From Micromonospora sp. WMMD1120 (GTDB taxonomy: Bacteria > Actinomycetota > Actinomycetes > Mycobacteriales > Micromonosporaceae), in contig NZ_JARUBO010000005.1 of assembly GCF_029626235.1 (NCBI RefSeq), positions 4,434,501 to 4,498,500 of the forward strand: a stretch of 64,000 nt of DNA. The letters run 5' to 3'. The position numbers and the translations under genes were made by a program. A model generated the notes under the pieces. That model searched no databases, was not told the origin of the DNA, and saw nothing but the letters and a program-made list of their open reading frames with translations. The first letter of the stretch is position 1; each line of letters begins with the position of its first letter. Of this stretch, positions 48,940 to 61,711 are shown in pieces.

Positions 48940-49428
48940 TCAGGAGGCGAAGAACGCCCGGGGGTCGGCGACCAGCACGCCGTGCTCGGTGAGCCGCTCG
49001 ATCAGGCCCGACGGCGAGGCGTCGTAGACGATCGCGAGCGCCCGCAGGTCGTCGGCGCGGATGGAGAGCACCCGGCCGTTGTAGTCGCCGCGCTGCTGCT
49101 GGATGGCGCGGGCATAGCGGGCGACGTAGGCGAGGTCCTCGGAGGCCTCGTCGTAGAGCCGCTCCAGGTCCAGGACGATCTTGCTGGTGGGCTCGTGCCG
49201 GACGCCGCTGCCGTCGGGCAGCAACTCCGAGACGGGAACGCGGTAGAACTCGGCCAACTCGGCCAGACGGGACACCGTCACGGCCCGGTCGCCACGCTCG
49301 TACGAGCCGACCACCACGGCCTTCCACCGCCCGTTCGACTTCTCCTCCACACCCTGCAGGGAGAGACCCTGCTGCTGGCGGATGGAGCGCAGGCGGGCGC
49401 CCAGAGACTTGGCGTATTCAGAGGGCAT
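48940..49428 (-). CDS. bldD: Developmental master regulator BldD
   Basis: BldD is the c-di-GMP-responsive repressor of sporulation genes in actinomycetes. The 162-residue product has an N-terminal Xre-type helix-turn-helix (about 10-70, RLRSIRQQQGLSLQGVEEKSNGRWKAVVVGSYERG) and a C-terminal domain with the known c-di-GMP signature RGD-X8-RxDD, here RGD at 113-115 and RADD at 124-127. So the dinucleotide-binding residues look intact. The gene has its own promoter with possible autoregulatory sites, and lies between nusB and pyrR as in many actinobacteria. Confidence 0.94.
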   Translation of the reverse strand: MPSEYAKSLGARLRSIRQQQGLSLQGVEEKSNGRWKAVVVGSYERGDRAVTVSRLAELAEFYRVPVSELLPDGSGVRHEPTSKIVLDLERLYDEASEDLAYVARYARAIQQQRGDYNGRVLSIRADDLRALAIVYDASPSGLIERLTEHGVLVADPRAFFAS

Positions 49429-49481
49429 TCGGACACTCCCAGTGCTGCTCGGGGTTCTCCCGTCGATCGCTACGGAGCGTG

Positions 49482-49510
49482 ACGGTACGGGGAATGCGAC
49501 ACCTGGTCAA
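49482..49510 (-). promoter_or_regulatory. bldD promoter with repeated operator-like sequence
   Basis: On the minus strand TTGACC (49510-49505) and TACCGT (49487-49482) are 17 bases apart, close to the housekeeping consensus. The start point would be near 49475, about 47 bases before the ATG. Two related + strand sequences, CGTGACGGTACGG (49478-49490) over the -10 box and CGTGACCCTACCG (49516-49528) upstream of the -35 box, may be BldD autorepression sites. Confidence 0.65.
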
Positions 49511-49681
49511 GTGGTCGTGACCCTACCGTTGAGGAGCGTCCAGGAAGTTATCGCCTTTTCGTGGTGCTGACCCGGTGGTCAGCGGCCGCCGTCCGTCGGC
49601 CCGGTGACCACTGGTAACGTGGCGTGAAGCCCGGCTCGGTCGCTCACGCGGCCCGCCGAGGTGCCCGACATCCTTTAACGA

Positions 49682-49707
49682 CCCGTCCCGTGAGGCGGGG
49701 AAGGAGG
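49682..49707 (+). promoter_or_regulatory. PyrR-binding RNA hairpin overlapping the pyrR ribosome site
   Basis: The leader ends in CCCGTCCCGTGAGGCGGGGA then AGGAGG. It folds as a CCCG/CGGG stem with a UGAGG loop and fits the PyrR-binding consensus UCCnGnGAGGcUnGnAAGG. AAGGAGG (49701-49707) is also the Shine-Dalgarno for the GTG at 49714, so PyrR with UMP would block translation. This matches the translational control described for mycobacterial pyr operons. Confidence 0.65.
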
Positions 49708-49713
49708 TCCGCC

Positions 49714-50295
49714 GTGGCCTACCCACCGGCTGCCCGCTCGTCACCACCGCGACAACCCTCGGTGAAGGTGATTCTCGCCAGCGCCGACGTGCAGCGCGTG
49801 GTCGACCGCATCGCCCACCAGATCCTGGAGAAGACCCAGGGCGCCGACAACACGGTGCTTCTCGGGATTCCCACCAGGGGCACCCCCCTCGCCCGGCGGC
49901 TCGCCGACCGGATCAGCACCTTCGAGGGCATCGACGTTCCGGTCGGTGTGCTCGACATCACCCTCTACCGCGACGACCTCCGTCGGCACGCCACCCGCGC
50001 GGTGGGTCCGACCGAGCTGCCCCCCGGTGGCATCGACGGCAGGCGGGTCGTCCTGGTCGACGACGTGCTCTTCTCCGGCCGCACCGTCCGGGCCGCGCTC
50101 GACGCGCTCAACGACGTGGGCCGTCCCGCGTCGGTGCAGCTCGCCGTCCTGGTCGACAGGGGCCACCGGGAGCTGCCGATCCGGGCCGACTACGTCGGCA
50201 AGAACATCCCGACCTCGCTCGCCGAGAGCGTCAAGGTGACGCTCGCCGAGGTCGACGGGACGGACGAGGTCAAGCTGTACGGGGGTGCGGGGTGA
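49714..50295 (+). CDS. pyrR: Bifunctional pyr operon regulator PyrR / uracil phosphoribosyltransferase
   Basis: PyrR binds pyr mRNA in response to UMP and has some uracil phosphoribosyltransferase activity. The 193-residue product has the PRPP loop [21 protein letters not shown] and [17 protein letters not shown], both standard for PyrR. The C-terminal [17 protein letters not shown] is a family hallmark. The GTG at 49714 with AAGGAGG is the start; the frame is open 30 codons upstream through the leader. It heads the pyrimidine operon. Confidence 0.95.
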   Translation: MAYPPAARSSPPRQPSVKVILASADVQRVVDRIAHQILEKTQGADNTVLLGIPTRGTPLARRLADRISTFEGIDVPVGVLDITLYRDDLRRHATRAVGPTELPPGGIDGRRVVLVDDVLFSGRTVRAALDALNDVGRPASVQLAVLVDRGHRELPIRADYVGKNIPTSLAESVKVTLAEVDGTDEVKLYGGAG

Positions 50296-50356
50296 GCGCG
50301 AGGAGTGCAGCGCAGCGGAGCCCCGCGGTCGTGAACGAAAGGCAGGCGCAGCTCTC

Positions 50357-51283
50357 ATGATCAAGCATCTGCTCTCCGGCGGGGACCTGGACGCCGACAC
50401 CGCCACCGAGATCCTGGACACCGCCGCGGAGATGGCCACCGTCGCCGGCCGCGAGATCAAGAAGCTGCCCGCGCTGCGGGGCCGGACGGTGGTGAACCTC
50501 TTCTACGAGGACTCGACCCGCACCCGGATCTCCTTCGAGGCGGCGGCGAAGCGCCTCAGCGCCGACGTGATCAACTTTTCCGCGAAGGGGTCCAGCGTCG
50601 CCAAGGGCGAGAGCCTGAAGGACACCGCGCTGACCCTGCAGGCCATGGGCGCCGACGCCGTCGTCGTCCGGCACCCCGCCTCGGGGGCGCCGCACCGGCT
50701 GGCGAACTGGGTGGACGGGTCGATCGTGAACGCCGGTGACGGCACCCACGAGCACCCCACCCAGGCGCTCCTGGACGCGTACACCATGCGGTCGCGGTTG
50801 GGCCGGCTCGCCGGCCTGTCGGTGGCGGTGGTCGGGGACGTGCTGCACTCCCGGGTGGCCCGCTCCAACGTGCTGCTGCTGACCACCCTCGGCGCCAAGG
50901 TCACCCTGGTCGGCCCGCCGACGCTGATCCCGGTCGACATCGCGGGCGCCCTCGCCCCCGGCACCGACGTCTCCTACGACCTCGACGCGGTGCTGCCGAA
51001 CGTGGACGTGGTGATGATGCTGCGGGTGCAACGGGAACGGATGAACGACTCCTACTTCCCCTCCGCCCGGGAGTACGCCCGCCGCTACGGCCTGGACGGC
51101 CCGCGGATGCGCCGGCTGCCCGAGCACGCGATCGTCATGCACCCCGGCCCGATGAACCGGGGGATGGAGATCACCCCCGAGGTCGCCGACTCACCCCGCT
51201 CCACCATCGTCGAACAGGTCACCAACGGGGTCTCCGTGCGGATGGCTGTCCTTTACCTGCTGCTCGGAGGGAACAACCGGTGA
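50357..51283 (+). CDS. pyrB: Aspartate carbamoyltransferase catalytic subunit
   Basis: It makes N-carbamoyl-aspartate from carbamoyl phosphate and aspartate, the first committed step of UMP synthesis. The 308-residue product has the carbamoyl-phosphate motif [13 protein letters not shown] and [13 protein letters not shown], plus MHPGPMNRG for aspartate. No pyrI gene is present. The ATG at 50357 is 61 bases after pyrR. It overlaps pyrC by four bases. Confidence 0.96.
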   Translation: MIKHLLSGGDLDADTATEILDTAAEMATVAGREIKKLPALRGRTVVNLFYEDSTRTRISFEAAAKRLSADVINFSAKGSSVAKGESLKDTALTLQAMGADAVVVRHPASGAPHRLANWVDGSIVNAGDGTHEHPTQALLDAYTMRSRLGRLAGLSVAVVGDVLHSRVARSNVLLLTTLGAKVTLVGPPTLIPVDIAGALAPGTDVSYDLDAVLPNVDVVMMLRVQRERMNDSYFPSAREYARRYGLDGPRMRRLPEHAIVMHPGPMNRGMEITPEVADSPRSTIVEQVTNGVSVRMAVLYLLLGGNNR

Positions 51284-52557
51284 CCGCGTACCTGATCACC
51301 AGCGTGAGCGTCGTCGGCGCCGCGCCGACCGACCTGCTGATCCGCGACGGCGTGGTCACCGAGGTCGGACCCGGCCTGTCCGCGCCGGACGCCACGGTCG
51401 TCGACGGCGCCGGGCTGGTCGCCCTGCCCGGCCTCGTCGACCTGCACACCCACCTGCGTGAGCCCGGCCGGGAGGACGCCGAGACCGTCGAGTCCGGCTC
51501 CCGGGCGGCGGCCCTGGGCGGCTACACGGCGGTGTGCGCGATGGCCAACACCTCCCCGGTGGCGGACACCGCCGGGGTGGTCGAGCAGGTCTGGCGACTG
51601 GGCCGGGAGGCCGGCCTGGTCGACGTGCAGCCGATCGGCGCGGTCACCGTCGGCCTGGCCGGCGAGCGGCTGGCCGAGCTGGGCGCGATGGCCGACTCGG
51701 CGGCCCGGGTGCGGATCTTCTCCGACGACGGGCACTGCGTTGCCGACCCGTTGCTGATGCGCCGGGCGCTGGAGTACGTCAAGGCGTTCGACGGCATCAT
51801 CGCCCAGCACGCCGAGGAGCCCCGGCTCACCGAGGGCGCCCAGATGCACGAGGGCGAGGTTTCCACCCGGCTCGGCCTGATCGGCTGGCCGGCGGTCGCC
51901 GAGGAGGCGATCATCGCCCGGGACGTGCTGCTCGCCGAGCACGTGGGCAGCCGACTGCACGTCTGCCACGTCTCCACCGCCGGCAGCGTCGAGGTGCTGC
52001 GCCAGGCCAAGGCCCGAGGGGTACGCGTCACCGCCGAGGTGACGCCCCACCACCTGCTGCTCACCGACGAGCGCGCGGCGACCTACGACCCGGTCTTCAA
52101 GGTCAACCCCCCGTTGCGTACGGCCACCGACATCACCGCGCTGCGCGCCGCGCTCGCCGAGGGCGTCATCGACGTCATCGCCACCGACCACGCCCCGCAC
52201 GCCGTGGAGGACAAGGAGTGCGAGTGGGCGTACGCCCGGCCGGGGATGCTCGGTCTGGAGACGGCCCTCTCCATCGCGCTGGACGTGCTCGGCCCGGAGT
52301 GGGACCTGATCGCCGAGCGGATGTCCCGCACGCCAGCGCGGATCGCCGGACTCACCGGACACGGCGTCGACCCCGCCCCGGGCGTGCCGGCCAACCTGAC
52401 CCTGATCGACCCGGCCGCCCGCCGCACCATCGAGCCGGCGGAGCTGGCCAGCCGCAGCCGCAACACCCCGTACGCCCGCATGACGCTGCCAGGTCGCATC
52501 GTGGCGACCTTCCTGCGCGGCGAGCCGACGGTCCTGGACGGAAAGGCCATCAAGTGA
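51280..52557 (+). CDS. pyrC: Dihydroorotase
   Basis: It cyclises carbamoyl-aspartate to dihydroorotate. The 425-residue product is a class I (long) dihydroorotase of the amidohydrolase fold. It has the zinc-binding [10 protein letters not shown], a [11 protein letters not shown] region, [14 protein letters not shown] and [12 protein letters not shown] with the catalytic Asp. The GTG start overlaps the pyrB stop (GTGA), and the stop overlaps carA likewise. Confidence 0.95.
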   Translation: MTAYLITSVSVVGAAPTDLLIRDGVVTEVGPGLSAPDATVVDGAGLVALPGLVDLHTHLREPGREDAETVESGSRAAALGGYTAVCAMANTSPVADTAGVVEQVWRLGREAGLVDVQPIGAVTVGLAGERLAELGAMADSAARVRIFSDDGHCVADPLLMRRALEYVKAFDGIIAQHAEEPRLTEGAQMHEGEVSTRLGLIGWPAVAEEAIIARDVLLAEHVGSRLHVCHVSTAGSVEVLRQAKARGVRVTAEVTPHHLLLTDERAATYDPVFKVNPPLRTATDITALRAALAEGVIDVIATDHAPHAVEDKECEWAYARPGMLGLETALSIALDVLGPEWDLIAERMSRTPARIAGLTGHGVDPAPGVPANLTLIDPAARRTIEPAELASRSRNTPYARMTLPGRIVATFLRGEPTVLDGKAIK

Positions 52558-53709
52558 GCAAGCGCAGACCCGCGATCCTCGTGCTCGAGGACGGGCGCAC
52601 GTTCCCCGGCGAGGCGTACGGCAGTGTGGGGGAGACCTTCGGCGAGGCGGTCTTCACCACCGGCATGACCGGTTACCAGGAGACGCTGACCGACCCGTCC
52701 TACCACCGCCAGGTGGTGGTGCAGACCGCGCCGCACATCGGCAACACCGGCGTCAACGGCGAGGACGACGAGTCCGGCCGGATCTGGGTGGCGGGCTACG
52801 TCGTCCGCGACCCGGCCCGGATCGGCTCCAACTGGCGGGCCACCGGCGGCCTCGAGGACCGCCTCGCCACCGAGGGCGTGGTGGGCATCAGCGGGGTGGA
52901 CACCCGGGCGCTGACCCGGCACCTGCGCGAGCGGGGCGCCATGCGGGTGGGCATCTCCAGCGTCGACACCGACCCGCAGAGCCTGCTCACCCGTGTGCGC
53001 CAGGCACCGCAGATGGTCGGGGCGGACCTGTCCGCCGAGGTGAGCACCGCCGAGCCGTACGTCGTCGAGGCCGAGGGCGCGCACCGGTTCACGGTGGCGG
53101 CGCTGGACCTGGGCATCAAGCGCAACGTGCCGCGCCGCCTGGCCGCGCGCGGGGTGACGACCCACGTGCTGCCGGCGTCGTCGAGCATCGAGCAGTTGCT
53201 CGCCACCGGCGCCGACGCGATCTTCCTGTCGCCCGGCCCCGGTGACCCGGCCACCGCGGACGCGCCGGTGGCGGTGGCCCGCGAGGCGCTGCGCCGGCGG
53301 GTGCCGCTGTTCGGCATCTGCTTCGGCAGCCAGATCCTCGGCCGGGCGCTCGGCTTCGGCACCTACAAGCTGGGCTACGGGCACCGGGGGATCAACCAGC
53401 CGGTGCTCGACCGGGCCACCGGCAAGGTCGAGGTGACCAGCCACAACCACGGCTTCGCGGTGCAGGTGCCTGGTTCGGGCGTCGGCGCCGTCGTCCCGGA
53501 CCAGGTGATCGACACCGACTTCGGCGGCGTACGGGTGTCCCACGTCTGCCTCAATGACAACGTGGTCGAGGGGCTGCGGGCCGTCGACGTGCCCGCCTTC
53601 ACCGTCCAGTACCACCCGGAGGCGGCGGCGGGCCCACACGACGCGGACTACCTCTTCGACCGATTCGCCGAGCTGATCGAAGGCCGGCAGCACAGCGAGG
53701 GGCGCAGCA

Positions 53710-53717
<8 letters not shown>
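52554..53717 (+). CDS. carA: Carbamoyl-phosphate synthase small (glutaminase) subunit
   Basis: It hydrolyses glutamine and passes ammonia to CarB. The 387-residue product has the N-terminal CarA domain ([31 protein letters not shown]) and a class I amidotransferase domain with the nucleophile Cys in [18 protein letters not shown] and the His-Glu pair in QYHPEAAAG. The position usually His or Asn in GxQ is Ser, a minor change away from the triad. It overlaps carB by eight bases. Confidence 0.95.
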
Positions 53718-57053
<3,336 letters not shown>

Positions 57054-57057
<4 letters not shown>

Positions 57058-58100
57058 CGCTGTTCGAGCGGGCGGTACGGCCGTGGTTGTTCCGCCTCGG
57101 CGGTGGGGACGCCGAGGCGGCGCACGAGTGGACCCTGCGGCGGTTGGCCACGGTGTCGACGAATCCGGTGGCGCTGGCCGCGCTGCGGGCCCGGTACGCG
57201 GTCCAGGCGCCGCGCACGGTGTTCGGTGTGCGCTTCCCCAACCCGGTCGGGCTGGCGGCCGGGATGGACAAGGACGGCGCGGCGTTGCCGGCCTGGCCGG
57301 CGCTGGGCTTCGGCTTCGTGGAGGTCGGCACGGTCACCGCGCACGCCCAGCCGGGCAACCCCCGGCCCCGGCTGTTCCGCCTGCCGGCGAACGAGGCGGT
57401 GGTCAACCGGATGGGCTTCAACAACGCCGGGGCCGAGGCGCTGGCCGCCCGGCTGGCGGCGCTGCCCCGTCCGCTCGGGGTGCCGCTGGGGATCTCGCTG
57501 GGCAAGTCCAAGGTCACCCCGCTCGACCAGGCGGTGGAGGACTACCTCGCCTCGTACCGGGCGCTGCGCGGGCACGGCGACTACTTCGCGGTGAACGTGT
57601 CCTCCCCGAACACCCCGGGCCTGCGTTCGTTGCAGGACCGGGCGCACCTCGACGCGCTGCTCGACGCGCTGGTGGGGGAGAAACCGGTGCTGGTCAAGAT
57701 CGCGCCGGACCTGACCGAGGCGGCGATCGCCGAGCTGTTGGAGGTCTGTCTGGCCCGGGGCGCCGCCGGGGTGATCGCCACCAACACCACGCTGGCCCGC
57801 ACCGGACTGGCCGCGGCGGACACCGAGCGCGGCGCCGAGGCCGGTGGGCTCTCCGGTCGGCCGCTCACCGCACGTGCGCGCGAGGTGGTCGCGTTCGTCC
57901 ACCGGGAGACCGGCGGCCGGTTGCCGATCATCGGTGTCGGTGGGGTGCTGGACCCGGACGACGCGGCGCGGATGTTCGACGCCGGCGCCGCCCTGGTGCA
58001 GCTCTACACCGGCTTCATCTACCGGGGCCCGGCCCTGGTCCGCGCCGCCGCCCGCGCGACGGTCACCGCTACGGCGCCGGACCCGGTCGCCGGACGGTGA
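57054..58100 (+). CDS. pyrD: Dihydroorotate dehydrogenase (quinone), class 2
   Basis: It oxidises dihydroorotate to orotate with transfer of electrons to quinone at the membrane. The 348-residue product has the class 2 amphipathic N-terminus ([29 protein letters not shown]), [16 protein letters not shown], the [10 protein letters not shown] loop, [14 protein letters not shown] with the catalytic Ser, and the FMN-binding [20 protein letters not shown]. The start is a GTG overlapping carB. The normal next gene, pyrF, is displaced by a repeat element and bioA. Confidence 0.95.
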
Positions 58101-58181
58101 CCGACCCCGGCGTGGGTGCCGGCCCGGCGCGATGCGGGTGCCGGGCCGGACCCGCGCCGGGAAGCCCACGCCCACCGCTGT

Positions 58182-58298
58182 CCCTTTGCTCTGCACCCAC
58201 CGGCGCACCACCCTGGTCCGGCGCCCGAGCGTGGCCTCCGGCCACCGAGCGTGGCCTCCGGCCACCGGGTGTCGCCTCCGTGGGTGCAGAGCAAAGGG
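58182..58298. repeat. Inverted-repeat element with internal 20-base tandem repeats
   Basis: Perfect 19-base arms, starting ccctttgctctgcaccc (58182-58200) and mirrored at 58280-58298, enclose 79 bases. The interior holds two exact copies of CGAGCGTGGCCTCCGGCCAC (58226-58245 and 58246-58265) and a third, partial and altered copy. It lies in the 306-base gap between pyrD and bioA, with no gene in it. Its design resembles a small non-autonomous palindromic element, but no target-site duplication is clear. Confidence 0.85.
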
Positions 58299-58406
58299 CG
58301 GCGGGGGCGGGGAGTGCCGGGGAGGCGGTGACGGGGCGGCGGGGTGCTCCGATCCGTTCGCGGCACGGCCGCCGACCGGACCGTTCGAGGGACAGAGGAG
58401 TGACGC

Positions 58407-59681
58407 GTGACACCCGAGGAGATCCTGGCCGCCGACCGTGCCCACGTCTGGCATCCGTACGCGGCGTTGCCGCCGTCCAACACGCCGTACGTGGTGCGCG
58501 ACGCCGAGGGCGTACGCCTGCGGCTGGCCGACGGGCGCGAGCTGGTGGACGGGATGTCCTCCTGGTGGGCGGCGATCCACGGCTACCGCCACCCGGTGCT
58601 GGACGCGGCGGTGACCGACCAGCTCGGCCGGATGAGCCACGTGATGTTCGGCGGGCTCACCCACGAGCCCGCGGTGCGGTTGGCCCAGACCCTCGTCGAG
58701 CTGACCCCGGAAGGGCTGGAGCACGTGTTCCTGGCCGACTCCGGCTCGGTCGGTGTCGAGGTGGCGGTGAAGATGTGCCTGCAGTACCAGCGGGCCGTCG
58801 GGCGCCCACAGCGCCGCCGCCTGGCGACCTGGCGGGGCGGCTACCACGGCGACACGTTCCACCCGATGAGCGTCTGCGACCCGGAGGGCGGGATGCACCA
58901 CCTGTGGAGCGACGTCCTGCCCCGGCAGGTGTTCGCCCCGGCGCCGCCGGGCGGCTTCACCGATCCGCCCGAGGACGCGTACGTGGCGGCGCTGTTGGAG
59001 ACCATCGAGCGGCACGCCGACGAGCTGGCCGCGGTGATCGTGGAGCCGGTCGTGCAGGGCGCCGGTGGGATGCGCTTCCACCATCCGGGCTACCTGCGGG
59101 TGCTGCGTGAGGTGACCCGGGCCAACGGGGTGCTGCTGATCTTCGACGAGATCGCCACCGGGTTCGGCCGAACCGGTGCGCTGTTCGCGGCCGAGCACGC
59201 CGGGGTGACGCCGGACGTGCTGTGCGTGGGCAAGGCCCTCACCGGCGGCTACCTGACGCTCGCGGCGACCCTCTGCACCCCGGAGATCGCCCGGGGCATC
59301 TCCGCGGCGGGTGTGCTGGCCCACGGGCCCACCTTCATGGGCAACCCGTTGGCCTGTGCCGTGGCGAACGCCTCCATCGGGCTGCTGCGGGACGGGGACT
59401 GGTCGACACGGGTGGCCGGGATCAGCGCCGGCCTGCGCGCCGGCCTGGAGCCCCTGCGCGGCGCGCCGGGCGTGCGCGACGTACGGGTGCTCGGCGCGAT
59501 CGGCGTTGTCCAACTCGACCACGAGGTCGACCTGGGCGCGGCCACCGCGGCAGCGGTCGAGCAGGGGGTGTGGCTGCGTCCGTTCCGCGACCTGATCTAC
59601 ACCATGCCGCCGTACGTCACCGACGACGTCGACCTGGCCCGGATCGCGGCCGGGGTGACGGCGGCGGTGACGGCCGGCTGA
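58407..59681 (+). CDS. bioA: Adenosylmethionine--8-amino-7-oxononanoate aminotransferase
   Basis: A PLP enzyme of biotin synthesis that makes 7,8-diaminopelargonate with SAM as amino donor. The 424-residue product has [37 protein letters not shown] with Asp247, and the PLP-binding Lys276 in [17 protein letters not shown]. The WHPY and SSWW motifs separate BioA from related class III aminotransferases. The GTG at 58407 follows AGAGGAG. It sits inside the pyr operon, not with other bio genes. Confidence 0.9.
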   Translation: MTPEEILAADRAHVWHPYAALPPSNTPYVVRDAEGVRLRLADGRELVDGMSSWWAAIHGYRHPVLDAAVTDQLGRMSHVMFGGLTHEPAVRLAQTLVELTPEGLEHVFLADSGSVGVEVAVKMCLQYQRAVGRPQRRRLATWRGGYHGDTFHPMSVCDPEGGMHHLWSDVLPRQVFAPAPPGGFTDPPEDAYVAALLETIERHADELAAVIVEPVVQGAGGMRFHHPGYLRVLREVTRANGVLLIFDEIATGFGRTGALFAAEHAGVTPDVLCVGKALTGGYLTLAATLCTPEIARGISAAGVLAHGPTFMGNPLACAVANASIGLLRDGDWSTRVAGISAGLRAGLEPLRGAPGVRDVRVLGAIGVVQLDHEVDLGAATAAAVEQGVWLRPFRDLIYTMPPYVTDDVDLARIAAGVTAAVTAG

Positions 59682-59755
59682 GGCGGCCCGGTCACAGGGG
59701 CGGACGGGTACCCGGGCGGAACAGCCGCCCGGACGAGGAGAGGGGAACACTGGCG

Positions 59756-60592
59756 ATGGAGAGCTTCGGGACCCGGCTGCACCGGGCGGTCGTCGAGCGG
59801 GGGCCGCTCTGCGTGGGCATCGACCCCCATCCCGGTCTGCTGGACCGCTGGGGCCTTCCGGACGACGTCGAGGGGATCGACCGGTTCAGCCGAACCGTCG
59901 TGGAAGCCCTCGGTGACCGGGTTGCGGTGGTCAAGCCTCAGTCGGCCTTTTTCGAGCGGTTCGGATCCCGAGGCGTGGCGATTCTTGAGTCAACTATCCG
60001 ACAGTTACGGGATGCCGGCTCGCTCGTTCTGCTCGACGTCAAGCGTGGCGACATCGGCTCGACGGTGAGCGCGTACGCCTCCGCGTACCTCGATCCATCG
60101 AGCCCCATGTATGTCGACGCGGTCACCGCGAGCCCCTACCTCGGAGTAGGTTCGCTGGCGCCGATGTTCGAGCTGGCCGCCGCGCACGGCGGCGGCGTGT
60201 TCGTGCTGGCGCTCACCTCCAACCCCGAGGGCGCCGGCGTGCAGCGGGCGGTCACCGCCGACGGTCGCACCGTCGCGCAAACCGTGATCGACGAGATTTC
60301 CCAGCTCAACAGGGGTGCTGCACCCCTCGGAAGCTTCGGTCTGGTGGTCGGCGCGACCATCGGTGACACCGGTCACGACCTCTCCGGGGTGGGGGGTCCA
60401 CTGCTCGCTCCGGGCCTCGGCGCGCAGGGTGCCGGGGCGGCCGATCTGCGTGGCGTCTTCGGATCGAGCCTCTCCTCGGTGCTCCCGTCGTACTCCCGGG
60501 AGGTGCTCTCGGCGGGCCCCGACGTCGCCGCCCTGCGAGCCGCCGCGGACCGCGTCCTCGCCGACTGCCGCGCCGTTCTGCCTGCCCGGTGA
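59756..60592 (+). CDS. pyrF: Orotidine 5'-phosphate decarboxylase
   Basis: The last step to UMP. The 278-residue product is of the longer, type 2 subfamily found in actinobacteria. It has GPLCVGIDPHPGLLDRWGL at the N-terminus, the catalytic LVLLDVKRGDIGSTVSAYA (Asp-Lys-Asp), and VVGATIGDTGHDL. The ATG at 59756 is used, 74 bases after bioA, with GAGGAGAGGGGA upstream. Confidence 0.93.
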   Translation: MESFGTRLHRAVVERGPLCVGIDPHPGLLDRWGLPDDVEGIDRFSRTVVEALGDRVAVVKPQSAFFERFGSRGVAILESTIRQLRDAGSLVLLDVKRGDIGSTVSAYASAYLDPSSPMYVDAVTASPYLGVGSLAPMFELAAAHGGGVFVLALTSNPEGAGVQRAVTADGRTVAQTVIDEISQLNRGAAPLGSFGLVVGATIGDTGHDLSGVGGPLLAPGLGAQGAGAADLRGVFGSSLSSVLPSYSREVLSAGPDVAALRAAADRVLADCRAVLPAR

Positions 60593-60638
60593 CTGACTGA
60601 CGGGTCGGTCACTCTACGGTGATCATGCGGCCCCCACG

Positions 60639-60667
60639 TTGCCGAAAGCTCCGTTGGCCGCTAGTTT
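60639..60667 (+). promoter_or_regulatory. Probable mihF promoter
   Basis: TTGCCG (60639-60644) and TAGTTT (60662-60667) are 17 bases apart. The start point would be near 60674 with a leader of about 97 bases. Between them and the gene lies an imperfect palindrome, gaaccatgg/ccttggttc (60680-60688/60692-60700), which may be a regulator site. Confidence 0.5.
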
Positions 60668-60770
60668 TCCCCGCGCTGGGAACCATGGACCCCTTGGTTC
60701 ACAGCGACACCACGTTTCACAGATGCGGCGGCGCGCCCCGCCCGCCGCGATAGGGACCTGAGGAGAACTG

Positions 60771-61088
60771 GTGCCGCTCCCGTCACTGACCCCCGAACAA
60801 CGCGCTGCCGCGCTCGAGAAGGCCGCGGAGATCCGCAAGGCCCGTGCTCAGCTGAAGGAGCAGCTCAAGCAGGGCAAGACCACCCTCGGTGCTGTCCTCG
60901 AGCGCGCCGAGAGCGACGATGTCGTCGGCAAGCTCAAGGTGTCGGCCGTGCTGCAGGCCATGCCGGGCATCGGCAAGATCCGGGCCACCCAGATCATGGA
61001 GAAGCTCAAGATCGCCGACAGCCGTCGCCTGCGTGGCCTCGGCGAGCAGCAGCGCAAGGCACTGCTTGGAGAGTTCGCCGCCAACTGA
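60771..61088 (+). CDS. mihF: Integration host factor MihF (actinobacterial sIHF)
   Basis: A small nucleoid-associated protein, essential in mycobacteria and involved in development and antibiotic control in Streptomyces. The 105-residue product has a helical N-terminus (AALEKAAEIRKARAQLKEQLKQG) and a helix-two-turn-helix DNA-binding region (VSAVLQAMPGIGKIRATQIMEKLKIADSRRLRGLGEQQRKAL), typical of the family. The start is a GTG at 60771 after GAGGAG. The pyrF-mihF-gmk-rpoZ order is conserved in actinobacteria. Confidence 0.94.
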   Translation: MPLPSLTPEQRAAALEKAAEIRKARAQLKEQLKQGKTTLGAVLERAESDDVVGKLKVSAVLQAMPGIGKIRATQIMEKLKIADSRRLRGLGEQQRKALLGEFAAN

Positions 61089-61113
61089 CAGTGGCAGCGT
61101 GTAGAAACAAGCA

Positions 61114-61647
61114 GTGAGCACGGATGGCGAGACGCGCCCGGCGGCTCGGCTCACTGTCCTGGCTGGACCTTCGGGTTCCGGCAGGGAGAGTGTCGTCGAG
61201 CGCGTCCGGGCGCGTTCTCCGTCCGTGTGGATCCCGGTCACGGCCACCACGAGACCGCGCCGGGAGTCGGAGGTCGACGGGGTCGACCGGGTCTTCCTCG
61301 CCTCCGCAGAGTTCGATCGACGGCTCGTCGACGGCGAGCTGCTGGAATGGTCTCGAATCGGTTCGTACCGCCGGGGCACCCCTCTTCCACCGCTGCGGGC
61401 CCGGCTCGACGCCGGCCAGCCGGTGCTGCTCCCGCTCGACCTGCCCGGCGCCCCGCTGATCCGGGCCCGGCTGCCCGATGCCCGGCTGGTGCTGCTGAGC
61501 CCACCCGGGTACGCGCCGGACGTCCGGGTGGCGGCGGGCTTCACGCACACGCTGACCCACGACCACACCGAGCGGGTGGCCGATGAGCTGGTAGGCTTAC
61601 TCGGTTCTTCTTATCCGGATCCGGCCTGGTCGCGCGTGCGTGGCTGA
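61114..61647 (+). CDS. gmk: Guanylate kinase-like protein, degenerate
   Basis: By position and residual motifs this is the gmk gene, which should phosphorylate GMP to GDP. The 177-residue product keeps TVLAGPSGSG, TATTRPRRESEVDGV and GELLEWSRIGSYRRGTPLPPL. But the Walker A Lys is Arg24 (GPSGSGRESV). After VLLSPPG the lid and its Arg/Gly motif (RGTE-like), some 30-40 residues in normal enzymes, are missing, and the text jumps to FTHTLTHDHTERVADELVGLL. Catalytic activity is doubtful. The start is the GTG at 61114. Another gmk would be needed elsewhere. Confidence 0.8.
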   Translation: MSTDGETRPAARLTVLAGPSGSGRESVVERVRARSPSVWIPVTATTRPRRESEVDGVDRVFLASAEFDRRLVDGELLEWSRIGSYRRGTPLPPLRARLDAGQPVLLPLDLPGAPLIRARLPDARLVLLSPPGYAPDVRVAAGFTHTLTHDHTERVADELVGLLGSSYPDPAWSRVRG

Positions 61648-61711
61648 CGGTCGACCGCCGTTGAGACTCAGCACCGCGTCCGCGCGGCTCGAAAGACGCA
61701 GAGGTTAATTC

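Noticed and set aside
49544..49555. GAAGTTATCGCC, a 12-base match to one arm of hairpin element 1
   Set aside because: There is no partner arm nearby; a single 12-base match is too weak to call a half-element.
53290..53345. Inactive CarA because of GSQ in place of GHQ/GNQ
   Set aside because: The catalytic Cys and the His-Glu pair are intact, and the changed residue is not part of the triad.
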